From assembly GCF_000407185.1 (NCBI RefSeq), contig NZ_KE136481.1, forward strand, positions 1,898,136-1,962,135: 64,000 bases of DNA, given 5' to 3'. Of this stretch, positions 35,667-44,561 are shown one piece after another. Made by a program: the position numbers and the translations under genes. The notes under the pieces were generated by a model that saw only the letters and a program-made list of their open reading frames with translations, searched no databases and was not told where the DNA came from. This stretch comes from Enterococcus malodoratus ATCC 43197. Its GTDB lineage: Bacteria; Bacillota; Bacilli; Lactobacillales; Enterococcaceae. Position 1 is the stretch's first letter, and each line of letters opens with the position of its first letter.

Positions 35667-36725
35667 TTAGAATTCTCCTGGATTAGATTCGATCATCACT
35701 TTGATCTCATTACCTTCCATAACTTTTTCAAAAGCTTCACGCCATTGAGTTAGTGGATATTTTTTTGTAATCATTTCATCAATATTGATGGCGCCTTTAG
35801 CTAATAAATGAATAGCAATTGGCCAATCATAAGGATTTTGTGACCGACTACCAATATATTGAATTTCACGTTGGATGATTGATTCGGTGTCTAGTTCAAC
35901 CATCTTATTTGCGAAAAGTCCAACTTGGATAAATTGCCCACGTTTGCGAAGCAATGGTAAACTGGCATTTACAGCTGGCGCAGCGCCTGAAGCGTCGTAC
36001 ACCTTATCAACACCATAACCATCTGTCTCGTCGTTAACGATAGTAGCTAAGTCTTCTTTCATAGTATCTACAACAATATCCGCACCAAGTTTTTTTGCTA
36101 AAGCTAAGCGGTGAGCATCTTTTGTGATCCCGGTCATAATAACAAATGCACCAATTTCTTTAGCGATTTGCAATAAGAATAAACCGATTGGACCAGGGCC
36201 CATGATGATGATTTTATCTTTTAATTCTAGTTGACTCTTTTGATACATCGCATGAACACAACAAGCTAGCGGTTCACTCATTGCAGCTCCTTCATAGCTT
36301 AAATGATCGGGTAAAATATGAATACTTTCTTCGCGCGCTAATACATAATTTGCCATCGAACCATTTTGCTGAGTCCCGATCCCTTTGCGATAAGGGCATA
36401 AGTTGTATTGTTTTTCTTTACAGTAATCACATTTGCCGCAGACATAAAAAGTTGTTTCGCTTGTTACACGATCGCCAACTTTGACTTTTGTCACTTTGTC
36501 ACCAACTTCAACAACTTGACCAGCAAACTCATGACCTAGAACTACGGGTGTTGTAGGATTTTTATATTCCCCTTTAAAGGTATGAATATCTGACCCGCAA
36601 ATCCCAGTATAAGCTACTTTTATTAGTACTTTATCTTCACTTGCCTCAGGTACTGGCAAGTCAATAAATTCCATTTGATCGTAACCAGGCGCTTGTTTTG
36701 AAACACCCTTCATCATTTTACTCAT
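35667..36725 (-). CDS. Probable D-arabitol-phosphate dehydrogenase (medium-chain family)
   Basis: 352 residues from the ATG at 36725; the in-frame extension to 36758 lies within the EIIC gene. Catalytic ligands Cys43, His65 and Glu66 ('GICGSD', 'GHE') and the structural four-Cys loop (Cys96, 99, 102 and 110) are all present, with NAD motif 'IMGPGPIGLF'. A medium-chain D-arabitol-phosphate dehydrogenase was characterised from Enterococcus avium, about 41 kDa and encoded beside PTS genes; size and context agree. It would oxidise arabitol 1-P or 5-P to xylulose 5-P or ribulose 5-P. Other polyol phosphates (xylitol, galactitol) remain possible. Confidence 0.75.
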   Translation of the reverse strand: MSKMMKGVSKQAPGYDQMEFIDLPVPEASEDKVLIKVAYTGICGSDIHTFKGEYKNPTTPVVLGHEFAGQVVEVGDKVTKVKVGDRVTSETTFYVCGKCDYCKEKQYNLCPYRKGIGTQQNGSMANYVLAREESIHILPDHLSYEGAAMSEPLACCVHAMYQKSQLELKDKIIIMGPGPIGLFLLQIAKEIGAFVIMTGITKDAHRLALAKKLGADIVVDTMKEDLATIVNDETDGYGVDKVYDASGAAPAVNASLPLLRKRGQFIQVGLFANKMVELDTESIIQREIQYIGSRSQNPYDWPIAIHLLAKGAINIDEMITKKYPLTQWREAFEKVMEGNEIKVMIESNPGEF

Positions 36726-36738
36726 TTCAATAGGCCCC

Positions 36739-38007
36739 CTACATAATTGAAGCGACAACTTCTGAAAGTTTCAAGAATATCCATTTTAAGAAGTTTCCGC
36801 CTGTATCTAAATTAGTGATTTGAGCTGCCCCATCCGGGAATTTCACAATTCCTTGCGCCATTTGAGTAATAACCGGTGCAAAGTTTGTAGCCATCAATAA
36901 AGCTGCGGCCATAACCACTGTTAACGAAATAACTGAGTGTAAAATATTTCCTTTACGGCTTGGTACAACTAGTGCTGCAAAGAAAGGTATAGTAGCTAAA
37001 TCTCCAAAGGGTAATACACGGTTTCCTGGTAAGATTACAGCTAAGAACAATGTGATCGGCACCATCAAAAGACCAGTGGACAAAGCAGCAGGCGAACCTG
37101 TAGCTAAGGCCGCATCCATCCCTAGATAGATTTCACGGTCACCATAACGACTTTGCAATAGTTTTTGGGCTCCTTCTTGAATTGGAATTAGCCCTTCCAT
37201 CAGAATTTTTACCATTCGCGGCATTAAGAACATAACACCACCCATGTTCATTCCGATTTTCAAGATACCAATAAAGTCGTATCCACCAAGTAATCCTAAG
37301 AACATCCCAATAATAATCCCCATGATCATGGGCTCTCCGAAAATTCCGAAACGTTTTTGAATCGTTTCTGGTTTTACATCTAATTTGTTAATGCCAGGAA
37401 TCTTATCCACTAACCAGCCAACCGGTAAGGCCAAAATGGCATATCCTTGGGCCGAGCCCGTAGTAATACTAATTCCTTCTAATCCGTAATACTCTTGTAC
37501 TTTTGGTGCAGTTTTATCGGCAATAATCTGAATAATAATCGTAAACAAAATTCCACACAGGATGCCAAAGAAAAAACTTTTTGTTACAATATAACCAGTT
37601 GCTGCCACAGAACTAACATGCCAGTAGTTCCAGATATCGATGTTCAGTGTTTTGGTTCGATTTAATGCCAACATGATTAAATTTACGATTAAGATCACTG
37701 GAATCATTACAGCCGCGATTGGTTGCGCCCATGTCCCGGCTGAGACTGCTGGCCAGCCCGCATCAATGATCGTCAGGTTCAAACCGAACCGTTCAACCAT
37801 CGCCTGCGCCGCCGGACCAACGTTGGTTGTTAAAACCGTAATCACCAAATTAATTCCGATCATCCCAATACCAACAGTTATTCCTGAAATAATTGCTTTC
37901 TTCACTGGAACTCTAAAAATAATTCCAACAATAAAAATGATGATCGGCAACATGACACTTGGCCCGGCACCTAAAATACTTTGTACCACATCCATTAAAC
38001 CATCCAT
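36739..38007 (-). CDS. PTS galactitol-family EIIC permease (operon D)
   Basis: 422 residues with about ten membrane helices and GatC motifs ('GIGMIGINLVITVLTTNVGPAAQAM' region, 'DAGWPAVSAGTWAQP', 'MDAALATGSPAALSTGLL'). Ends 13 bases before the dehydrogenase start. Likely a pentitol (arabitol) transporter in view of that neighbour. Confidence 0.92.
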   Translation of the reverse strand: MDGLMDVVQSILGAGPSVMLPIIIFIVGIIFRVPVKKAIISGITVGIGMIGINLVITVLTTNVGPAAQAMVERFGLNLTIIDAGWPAVSAGTWAQPIAAVMIPVILIVNLIMLALNRTKTLNIDIWNYWHVSSVAATGYIVTKSFFFGILCGILFTIIIQIIADKTAPKVQEYYGLEGISITTGSAQGYAILALPVGWLVDKIPGINKLDVKPETIQKRFGIFGEPMIMGIIIGMFLGLLGGYDFIGILKIGMNMGGVMFLMPRMVKILMEGLIPIQEGAQKLLQSRYGDREIYLGMDAALATGSPAALSTGLLMVPITLFLAVILPGNRVLPFGDLATIPFFAALVVPSRKGNILHSVISLTVVMAAALLMATNFAPVITQMAQGIVKFPDGAAQITNLDTGGNFLKWIFLKLSEVVASIM

Positions 38008-38034
38008 TGATTCATTCCTCCTATATATAATAAA

Positions 38035-38325
38035 TTATTGAATCCCTTTTGCTGCCTCGATGATTTCATTTTCAACTTTTTCTGTTCCAATCCCTGTTAA
38101 AAATGCCATCGCTTTAATTGCCGGAATCTTATACTCTGTCGGCAACATAGTCGTAGTGACTAACATATCCGCTCCATCTTGTTTAGATGCCGCTTCTGAA
38201 ATTTTAATTTGCGTAATTTCCACCGGCATATTGTTCTTAGCAAACAAATCCTCAACCTTTTTCATAACCACTGTTGATGTTGCAATACCTGCGCCACACG
38301 CTACTAATACACGAATTTTTTTCAT
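38035..38325 (-). CDS. PTS galactitol-family EIIB (operon D)
   Basis: 96 residues with the phospho-Cys at position 10 in 'VACGAGIATSTV'. Lies 27 bases before EIIC and 14 bases after EIIA. Confidence 0.92.
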   Translation of the reverse strand: MKKIRVLVACGAGIATSTVVMKKVEDLFAKNNMPVEITQIKISEAASKQDGADMLVTTTMLPTEYKIPAIKAMAFLTGIGTEKVENEIIEAAKGIQ

Positions 38326-38339
38326 TTTAATACTCTCCC

Positions 38340-38816
38340 TTATAAATTATTTTTTTTAATCGCACTGACTAATTCAGTTGCTGTATTTGCCAATAAAAGT
38401 TCCGATAAAGCAGATTCATTTTGCAGTAATCCCATTAACGATTGCAGCATTTCTAGTTGTGCATGGGGTTGGTTTAAACCTAGGACAAAGACGATCTGTG
38501 CTTTAACTTGCTGGTTGTTGTCCTCCATACTTTGAAAAACAACGGAATCTTGCAATGTTATCACCGCGACAAATTCTTCCAAGATACATTCAGCATCCGT
38601 ATGCGGAATCGCTGCCCCCATACTCATTAGTTGAATCCCTGTTGGAAACGTTTCTTCCCGTGTTTTTATTCGATCCAAAAAATCTTCCCGTACCCAACCA
38701 AGATCAGATGCTTTCTGCGCAACTTGTTCAAATAGTTCCTCTCGAGAAGAGAAATTTTCTTGTGCCAAAACTAATGGATCTTTCACATAGGAACTCAGTG
38801 TCGTTTCTGTCATCAT
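38340..38816 (-). CDS. PTS galactitol/fructose-family EIIA (operon D)
   Basis: 158 residues from the ATG at 38816 (GGAGG 5 bases upstream). Phospho-His at about 72 in 'GAAIPHTDAE'. The start overlaps the end of the regulator gene by 4 bases, so here, unlike operon C, regulator and PTS are one transcription unit. Confidence 0.9.
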   Translation of the reverse strand: MMTETTLSSYVKDPLVLAQENFSSREELFEQVAQKASDLGWVREDFLDRIKTREETFPTGIQLMSMGAAIPHTDAECILEEFVAVITLQDSVVFQSMEDNNQQVKAQIVFVLGLNQPHAQLEMLQSLMGLLQNESALSELLLANTATELVSAIKKNNL

Positions 38817-40888
38817 TTTGCCCTCCAATACTCATCGTTGAAATCTATCAACGTCTCACGTACTTCTTCTTTCGTTGTTGCCTTTTCTAGTCTTGCCAAT
38901 TGATCCGCCCCTGCTAAACTCATCATTTCGAAGATCAAATCTAGATGTTCTTCTTTGTCGTTTGAAGCTAACAAGATGACCGTATGAATTTTTTTCCCAT
39001 CTTCTGTAACGATTCCTTTTTTTACAATTCCCAAACTAATTCCTACACCGATTGCCCCCGCTTCTTTGACTGTATGAGGCAACGCGATTTTATGACGTAA
39101 AACCGTATACGCTGGTAAGATTGGCATTTCTTTTTTTAGAGCTTTGATATACTCTGGTGTGATAATTTTTTGCCGCTCTAAAGGTTCCCCTAACGCAGTT
39201 AATACTTCCGACCAACTGACTTCTTCTTCAAATATTTGAAGCATTTCTCCTTTTAGTAAATCAACTAAATGCGGCCGTTTTTTTTCTAAAATTCTCGATT
39301 CCTTTGGTACGAACAAACCTAATAGCTCTTCATAAAGGCTAGTTTCATCTAGTATTTCCGCATGTTTTTTAACGACAGTTAAGATCTTTTCCGGCGTCAC
39401 AATCTCTGTTTGGATAATTGCAGTTGCTCGCAGCACTCGCTCCCTTAATTGCCGTTTTTCTTTCTCAGGTAAAAAGCTATCAACTACGAAAACTTTTTTT
39501 TCCGTTTTTAGCGGAACTGCTGAAAAAATAAAGTCTACATCATAATTGGTTCGATAAAACTCCCGTGCGGACATAGTTGTAACAAAATCAATTTCGGGTA
39601 ATAAATTTCGCAGTGTATTTTCCAACAAGGCTGCTATTGAAATGCCGTTAGGACAAACGATAACTGCTCGTTTCCGATTTTCTGGATGGACGATCTCGGA
39701 ACTTTCTACAATATGGCTGCCGATGAATAAAGAAATGAAAAACAATTCGGCATCAGGAATCGGCTGTTCAAAATATGTTTCTAATGGGCCACTAGCTTCC
39801 TTGACTAAGTAAAACAAAGAGAATAAATTGGCATCCTTATTTTCTTGGTAAAACCGTGTTTGCAGATTTAAATGATATTTGATCCGATAATAAGCTGGTC
39901 TCATATGTACCAAAAGTCGATCTAGCAGCTTTTCTTTGTCTTCTAACGTTACACCTGCAATTCGTTCAAAATTGGCAATAACCTTTTCCAAAGCTTCCTT
40001 CATTTTAGTCAGCTCTTTAACAGATAAGATATCGCCACGCGAAAGGTTGGTAGTCAATAAAAGCATCGTTAAGTAAACGCGTTCATTTTCACTCAACCCA
40101 TCAACATCCCAAATTACTCGATCCGCGGCTAAATATTCTTTCGTATCCGCCAATTCTCGATAATTGATCTTGAAACTATACGAAATCAGTTTGCCTTTTT
40201 GTGCCCGCCGAATCATTAATATGATTAGTAAAGGTAATGTTTTTAGGCGTTCATCTGTGAATTGAACTTCCAACTCTTCTTCTACCAGTTCTACTCGCGT
40301 TCGAAAGGCTTCAATTTGTTTAGGATCGATATTAGCAAAATGTATAATAAAATTAACTCCGTTATGCATCATCGCTAGATTATCCAGTAGGTCAGAAAGT
40401 AAATTCCGCTTGTTCCATTCATCGCCTTGGATGAAGTATCCCTTTAATCGGGTATACTTCAGTGACAATTCATTTTGCTGTAACTCGTGATCAACTTCTT
40501 TCAGATCTCTTAACACTGTATTCCGACTAACTTTCAGTTCATCAATGAAATGATTTAATGAAAGATAATCTTCTTTACTCAACAACATCAACTCGATTAT
40601 GGCCGCTCTTTCTTTACCTGAAAAAACGTAACTCTCAGTTGACACTCCGAGTTGGTCATCACCACCCTTATAAGTTGAAAGAATCTCATTTGCAATGAGA
40701 AAGTGACCATTTTTTGTTCGTTTAATCTCACCCAGATTTTCATCTAATAAAGAATCATTTATTTTTTTCAACGCGTAATTCAATTGCCCTCGCGTTAAAT
40801 CAAATTTTTCACATAGCGCTTTACTAGTGATTTGAGGGTTGTTGACTAACTCAACAAAAATCTGATTGGTTCGCTCTTCTAAATTCAT
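38813..40888 (-). CDS. PRD-type PTS transcription activator of operon D
   Basis: 691 residues from the ATG at 40888 (GAGGG 6 bases upstream). The order matches the operon C regulator: HTH ('KALCEKFDLTRGQLNYALKKI'), Mga-like HTH ('LKVSRNTVLRDLKEVDHEL'), two PRDs, an EIIB-like domain ('AVIVCPNGISIAALLENTL') and EIIA with 'KIALPHTVKE'. Leads the regulator-EIIA-EIIB-EIIC-dehydrogenase operon. Confidence 0.88.
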   Translation of the reverse strand: MNLEERTNQIFVELVNNPQITSKALCEKFDLTRGQLNYALKKINDSLLDENLGEIKRTKNGHFLIANEILSTYKGGDDQLGVSTESYVFSGKERAAIIELMLLSKEDYLSLNHFIDELKVSRNTVLRDLKEVDHELQQNELSLKYTRLKGYFIQGDEWNKRNLLSDLLDNLAMMHNGVNFIIHFANIDPKQIEAFRTRVELVEEELEVQFTDERLKTLPLLIILMIRRAQKGKLISYSFKINYRELADTKEYLAADRVIWDVDGLSENERVYLTMLLLTTNLSRGDILSVKELTKMKEALEKVIANFERIAGVTLEDKEKLLDRLLVHMRPAYYRIKYHLNLQTRFYQENKDANLFSLFYLVKEASGPLETYFEQPIPDAELFFISLFIGSHIVESSEIVHPENRKRAVIVCPNGISIAALLENTLRNLLPEIDFVTTMSAREFYRTNYDVDFIFSAVPLKTEKKVFVVDSFLPEKEKRQLRERVLRATAIIQTEIVTPEKILTVVKKHAEILDETSLYEELLGLFVPKESRILEKKRPHLVDLLKGEMLQIFEEEVSWSEVLTALGEPLERQKIITPEYIKALKKEMPILPAYTVLRHKIALPHTVKEAGAIGVGISLGIVKKGIVTEDGKKIHTVILLASNDKEEHLDLIFEMMSLAGADQLARLEKATTKEEVRETLIDFNDEYWRAK

Positions 40889-40919
40889 TGTCATCCCTCT
40901 TTACATCCTCAATTTAATC

Positions 40920-40933
40920 TAAAACCGCTTACA
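40920..40933. promoter_or_regulatory. cre-like site upstream of operon D
   Basis: On the minus strand TGTAAGCGGTTTTA matches 13 of 14 cre positions, about 32 bases before the regulator ATG. Confidence 0.6.
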
Positions 40934-41179
40934 TTTCCATCTTATTTGTTCCCAAATAGTTCGGTGTTTTTTATGCAACTTGGTGCTTAAAAAATATTTG
41001 TTTCACAAAAAAATATTTGTAAGAACAAAGAATGCCTAAATATAGGTGGAATTCAATGCTTACGTTTCTGTTTTTTGTTACACATTATGCAACTTGGTAC
41101 TCTGAATCTTTCCTCATTCTATCAAGAGTCTCATTATTTGTCTGTTTTTTATGTAAGCTAGACTTTGCAGGAATTTGAA

Positions 41180-41300
41180 GAAAAAAGCCTGGCACATTAA
41201 TTTGCCAGACTAAATTTTTCTCATTTAGTTGTTCACGCGTACGTTTTTTAGCATATGAAATAATTTCCAACTTCTTTTTCTTACAATTAAACTCCGAAAA
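41180..41300 (-). ncRNA. Candidate short transcript of unknown function
   Basis: On the minus strand an extended -10 (TTTGTATAAT, near 41300-41309) is followed about 100 bases later by a hairpin CTGGCA-N8-TGCCAG and a T6 run (about 41185-41210), a clean intrinsic terminator. The -35 is weak. The transcript could be a small RNA, encode a very short peptide or be the tail of an older gene. Confidence 0.3.
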
Positions 41301-41472
41301 AGATCCTCTATTATACAAACATAGTTCTTAACTAACAGTGGAAAGATAAACCAAAAAAATTTCTCCCAATATAAATAGATGGAACCTATTCGCTTTTTTT
41401 CTTTTTAAATTAAGTTCTCTCTTCGTCCTCATTATCATCTCTTTGAGCTCGTCAACTCAACTATTTTTCTCT

Positions 41473-41706
41473 TTATGGTTTCAGCAAATCCTTTTGAATA
41501 CATTTAACTTTAACAATGGTTTGTTTCGTCTGACCATATCCGATAATGTGTTTTGTTACTTCAAATGCAATGAAAACATACGGAATCTTTTTTCTTTTCA
41601 AGATAATCTCATCCCCTGTTTCTGGTGGATTTTCTTGAATTTTTATTTGCACACCCTTCATGGGTGGACCATCTATCGTTTTATAAAAATAGTATTTTAC
41701 TTTCAT
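41473..41706 (-). CDS. Small hypothetical protein
   Basis: 77 residues, basic, not recognised ('YYFYKTIDGPPMKGVQIKIQ', 'ILKRKKIPYVFIAFEVTKH'). AAGG lies 11 bases before the ATG and a good promoter lies about 33 bases upstream of it, which supports expression. Beta-rich appearance without membrane segments. Confidence 0.5.
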   Translation of the reverse strand: MKVKYYFYKTIDGPPMKGVQIKIQENPPETGDEIILKRKKIPYVFIAFEVTKHIIGYGQTKQTIVKVKCIQKDLLKP

Positions 41707-41738
41707 TTCAAACTACCTTCTTCACTTTCATGCCATTT

Positions 41739-41767
41739 AGTATACTCAGTAATCTATGGATGTCTAA
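41739..41767 (-). promoter_or_regulatory. Promoter of the 77-residue gene
   Basis: The minus strand has -35 TTAGAC (41767-41762), a 17-base spacer and -10 TATACT (41744-41739). Confidence 0.55.
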
Positions 41768-42090
41768 AAATAACATCTCACAGACGGATTCATTTATATG
41801 CATTATTTAAAGTTATTTTGAGTAAAAATCAATTGTAGCTCAAGCTCTGTTGAAACGTTTTAATAAATATATTTAATAGTTATCCTTTAATCAAATCTCT
41901 AGAAAAAAGAACACTAATTTTCAAAAATAAATTTACCAAACACTACTTATTTACATTGTCTTCTTCTATTAAATCATTGCCTAATTAAATAAATTCTTTC
42001 CCGGAGAATTTTCACTCGACTCAATTAGCGAAATATCTTTCTAAGAAAAAAAGTGTGTATTTATGCGGATAATTATTTTAAATGAACAAC

Positions 42091-42135
42091 AAAAAAGTGG
42101 AGAACATCACAGATCTTATCCGTGTGGCTCTCCAC
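42091..42135 (-). terminator. Terminator of the HAD operon
   Basis: On the minus strand GTGGAGA...TCTCCAC with further inner pairing is followed by a T6 run. Confidence 0.85.
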
Positions 42136-42156
42136 GCCCCTTACTAATTAAATCTT

Positions 42157-42558
42157 TTAGTTTCTTTCTATCTCATAGGGCTCAATTTCAAAAAGCTGTA
42201 CCAAAATTTGATTGACCTTATCAAACAATTCGGCCGTATCTTCGAATGTTCGCTTAGTTTGAATTCGCTGGTTATCTCTTTGATAAACTATTTGTTCACC
42301 TAAATATTTCGGACTGACAATCTCTAAACCTTTTTTTAAAACAATCTTTTCCTCGCTAATGCCTACCGGAATAGCTGTTTCACGCCAACCATTCTTTTGT
42401 GCAATTGTTTGAACAAGTGAAGAAACGTCAAAACTATCTAATATTTCCGAACGTTGATCAGCAAAATGAATTGTAAAAGTCTCGGTACTTTGAAGTCCGC
42501 AAGCATTACATCCACCTTCAACCAAAAAAGCTTTACTGGAAATGATCGCTTTAGACAC
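42157..42558 (-). CDS. Hypothetical protein with CxxCG motif
   Basis: 133 residues, not recognised. The N-terminal 'EGGCNACGLQ' could bind metal or be redox active. The GTG start at 42558 overlaps the HAD gene by 8 bases with GAGGGAG upstream, so the two are translationally coupled. Confidence 0.6.
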   Translation of the reverse strand: MSKAIISSKAFLVEGGCNACGLQSTETFTIHFADQRSEILDSFDVSSLVQTIAQKNGWRETAIPVGISEEKIVLKKGLEIVSPKYLGEQIVYQRDNQRIQTKRTFEDTAELFDKVNQILVQLFEIEPYEIERN

Positions 42559-43228
42559 GCTGCTCCCTCACTTCTTGATAAATTTTAGCCAGTGTTTTGG
42601 CATCTAAATCAGAAAAAGTGGATACTACGACATCGGCAAATGCCAAATCTTGTTTCGGAAAAGAGGGGTTTGCAAAGCCTATGCCGACCAATCCAGCATT
42701 GCGAACCGCACCCGTACCATTCTTTGTATCTTCGATTCCTAAACAATTCTCAGGTTTAACACCTAAACGATTTGCTGCTGCTAAATAGACATCGGGTGCT
42801 GGTTTTGAATGTTCCACTTCTTCCGTGCTGACTACTTCTGAAAAATAATCGGACAATCCAATCTCCACTAAATTATCTTTAATTTCTGCCAACGAAGAGG
42901 AGGAAGCCACCGCTAGTTTTAACCCTCCCTCGTACAAGCGCTTTACAAACCCCTGTGCATGAGGGATCACTTTAATTCCATCATGTTTGGTCATTTCTTT
43001 TCGCAAATCGTTCATCTGTCGAACGTACTCTGGTACCGATAATGGTAATGAAAATTCCTGCTTCATCTGTTCCCACATATAATCGCCTGTAGTTCCCATG
43101 AATTGGTAATGGTAGCTCTCCTTAACTTCGTGTCCCGCTTCTTTAAGAATCTGTGATTTACTTTGAAAATAGATATACTCGGAATCAACCAAGACACCAT
43201 CCATATCAAAAATAACTGCTTCTAACAT
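42551..43228 (-). CDS. HAD-superfamily phosphatase, beta-phosphoglucomutase-like
   Basis: 225 residues from the ATG at 43228 (GGAGG 6 bases upstream). HAD motif I 'DMDGVLVDSEY', cap domain, motif II 'ASSSS', motif III 'KPAPDVY' and motif IV 'GIEDTKNG'. Members hydrolyse sugar phosphates or act as beta-phosphoglucomutase; no maltose or trehalose phosphorylase is nearby, so a phosphatase role is more likely. Confidence 0.85.
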   Translation of the reverse strand: MLEAVIFDMDGVLVDSEYIYFQSKSQILKEAGHEVKESYHYQFMGTTGDYMWEQMKQEFSLPLSVPEYVRQMNDLRKEMTKHDGIKVIPHAQGFVKRLYEGGLKLAVASSSSLAEIKDNLVEIGLSDYFSEVVSTEEVEHSKPAPDVYLAAANRLGVKPENCLGIEDTKNGTGAVRNAGLVGIGFANPSFPKQDLAFADVVVSTFSDLDAKTLAKIYQEVREQRV

Positions 43229-43396
43229 AGATACCTCCATAAAAACATTTGCTTAAACTCTACCACAGATAATAAAAGGAATATAGTATTTCCTAAAAAC
43301 TACGAACTCATAATAGTGAATAATCAAGAATAGGATGGATATAAAAACTTGCCGTTTTCAACAACAGTAACAGTTAACAATTTATTACTATAAAAA

Positions 43397-43421
43397 AAAG
43401 CACAGCTCAAGGCTGCGCTTT
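43397..43421 (-). terminator. Terminator of the TMEM175-like gene
   Basis: AAAGCACAGC and GCTGCGCTTT form a 10-bp stem with one wobble and a T8 run-out on the minus strand. Confidence 0.85.
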
Positions 43422-43994
43422 CTATAACGTCTTTTCGATAGCTTTTTCAGGAATAAACCACATCAATAGAATCAGAACATTAACAATCAATACCGCGATT
43501 GGTGCAATTAACTTTCCTAGGATCAAAGCCAATAGTGCAAGTCCAATCGACAAATATGATTTTGGATAATGTTTAAACATTTGTCCGATCTTCGAATCTT
43601 TCCCATTAGCTCGTATCAATGCCTGTACTAATAAATAATACGCTAAGTCGGTTCCTAACGTGACCAATCCATATAAAGCTTGCGGCGGCCAGTCAAACGG
43701 ATAATCCCCTACCCAAGCAGTGACATACGGAAAGAGCGTCATCATCAAAATCAAAAAGTTATTAGCCCATAGAACCCTGCCATCTACTTTCCGCACTAGT
43801 TGAAAAAGATGATGGTGATTATTCCAATAGATGGCCAAGCTGATAAAACTGATCAAGTACACAATAAATTTGTGTTCCATTTGTAAAAAGGCAGACCAAG
43901 TAGGCGCACCCGGTTCATGTAATTCTAAAACTAAAAGGGTCATGATGATTGCAATGACCGCATCTGTAAAAGCTTCAATTCGTGATTTTGGCAT
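43422..43994 (-). CDS. TMEM175-family potassium channel (DUF1211)
   Basis: 190 residues with about six membrane helices. The N-terminal 'RIEAFTDAVIAIIMTLLVLEL' is the hallmark RxxxFTD/FSD pore helix of TMEM175. Bacterial members are tetrameric K+ channels. AGGAG precedes the ATG. Monocistronic. Confidence 0.9.
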   Translation of the reverse strand: MPKSRIEAFTDAVIAIIMTLLVLELHEPGAPTWSAFLQMEHKFIVYLISFISLAIYWNNHHHLFQLVRKVDGRVLWANNFLILMMTLFPYVTAWVGDYPFDWPPQALYGLVTLGTDLAYYLLVQALIRANGKDSKIGQMFKHYPKSYLSIGLALLALILGKLIAPIAVLIVNVLILLMWFIPEKAIEKTL

Positions 43995-44315
43995 TTTTTC
44001 TCCTAACAGTCATTGCTAACTAAAAATAAGATAAATTACTATGGATACTATTAAACAAAAAAAAGCCTAAAATATCAAGAATAATGTCATTCTGCTTCAT
44101 TAATTTGATCCGCTCGTTATTTCTCGTTATCTTAATCGCTATTTAGATGCTCTTTTTTACAAATATATGGTAATTGGGACCTGTGCTTTTTCTTCATTAT
44201 TAAATTTAACAGCACAAAAATTCTTACGAGAAATACGTCTTAAGTTGGACGTAAGCAAGAATATAATTTGCTAAACTAGGTTTAAGTTAAAACAAATGGA
44301 AAGAAGGAATTCAAA
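43995..44315. other. Intergenic region, no gene seen
   Basis: About 320 AT-rich bases between divergent genes. A possible promoter for the 64-residue gene (TTAAGT-N16-TATAAT ending near 44265) is the only signal noticed. Confidence 0.4.
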
Positions 44316-44510
44316 ATGATGAAAAATTATCCTATGGTTGTTCGAATTTTAGCTGTTGTCGGCTTTTTCTTAGTTGCTAGTTTGATTTTAAGTATTGTAG
44401 GCCCGCTCCTTTCAGGTCTGATCGGTTTATTCTTTAGAATCGCAATCCCATTAGCAATTGCTTATTTCTTAGTCAATTGGTTAACCAAACGTCGTGGACG
44501 GACATATTAA
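44316..44510 (+). CDS. Small hydrophobic membrane protein
   Basis: 64 residues with two membrane helices ('VVRILAVVGFFLVASLILSIVG' region and 'LIGLFFRIAIPLAIAYFLV') and a basic tail 'TKRRGRTY'. GAAGGA precedes paired ATG codons at 44316 and 44319. A strong terminator follows. Function unknown. Confidence 0.75.
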   Translation: MMKNYPMVVRILAVVGFFLVASLILSIVGPLLSGLIGLFFRIAIPLAIAYFLVNWLTKRRGRTY

Positions 44511-44561
44511 AAAAATCGTAGAACAATGGTCGTTTCCTAACCACTGTTCTACGATTTTTTA
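44510..44561. terminator. Bidirectional terminator
   Basis: AAAAATCGTAGAACA...TGTTCTACGATTTTT forms a long stem with T-runs on both strands between convergent genes. Confidence 0.9.

Larger units (their letters stand above)
40889..41472. other. AT-rich intergenic region with operon D control sites and a possible small transcript
   Basis: Nearly 600 bases without a convincing gene. It holds a cre-like site at 40920-40933 and, at about 41180-41300, a promoter-terminator pair that may define a short RNA. An in-frame stretch here reads through the terminator hairpin and looks spurious. Confidence 0.5.
41707..42156. other. AT-rich intergenic region
   Basis: 450 bases containing the promoter of the small gene on its left and the terminator of the HAD operon on its right. 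Nothing else could be identified. Confidence 0.5.

Noticed and set aside
33336-40888. Sigma-54-dependent LevR-type control of the Gat operons
   Set aside because: The regulators lack an AAA+ domain and no -24/-12 promoter was found upstream of the PTS genes.
41085-41318. 77-residue minus-strand frame
   Set aside because: It starts in a -10-like TATAAT element and reads through a terminator hairpin. The low-complexity product has no family resemblance, so it was treated as a possible RNA instead.
41443-41838. 131-residue plus-strand frame
   Set aside because: Antisense to the small gene at 41473-41706, which has the better promoter and ribosome site. Its Phe/Leu-rich product is typical of AT-rich noise.
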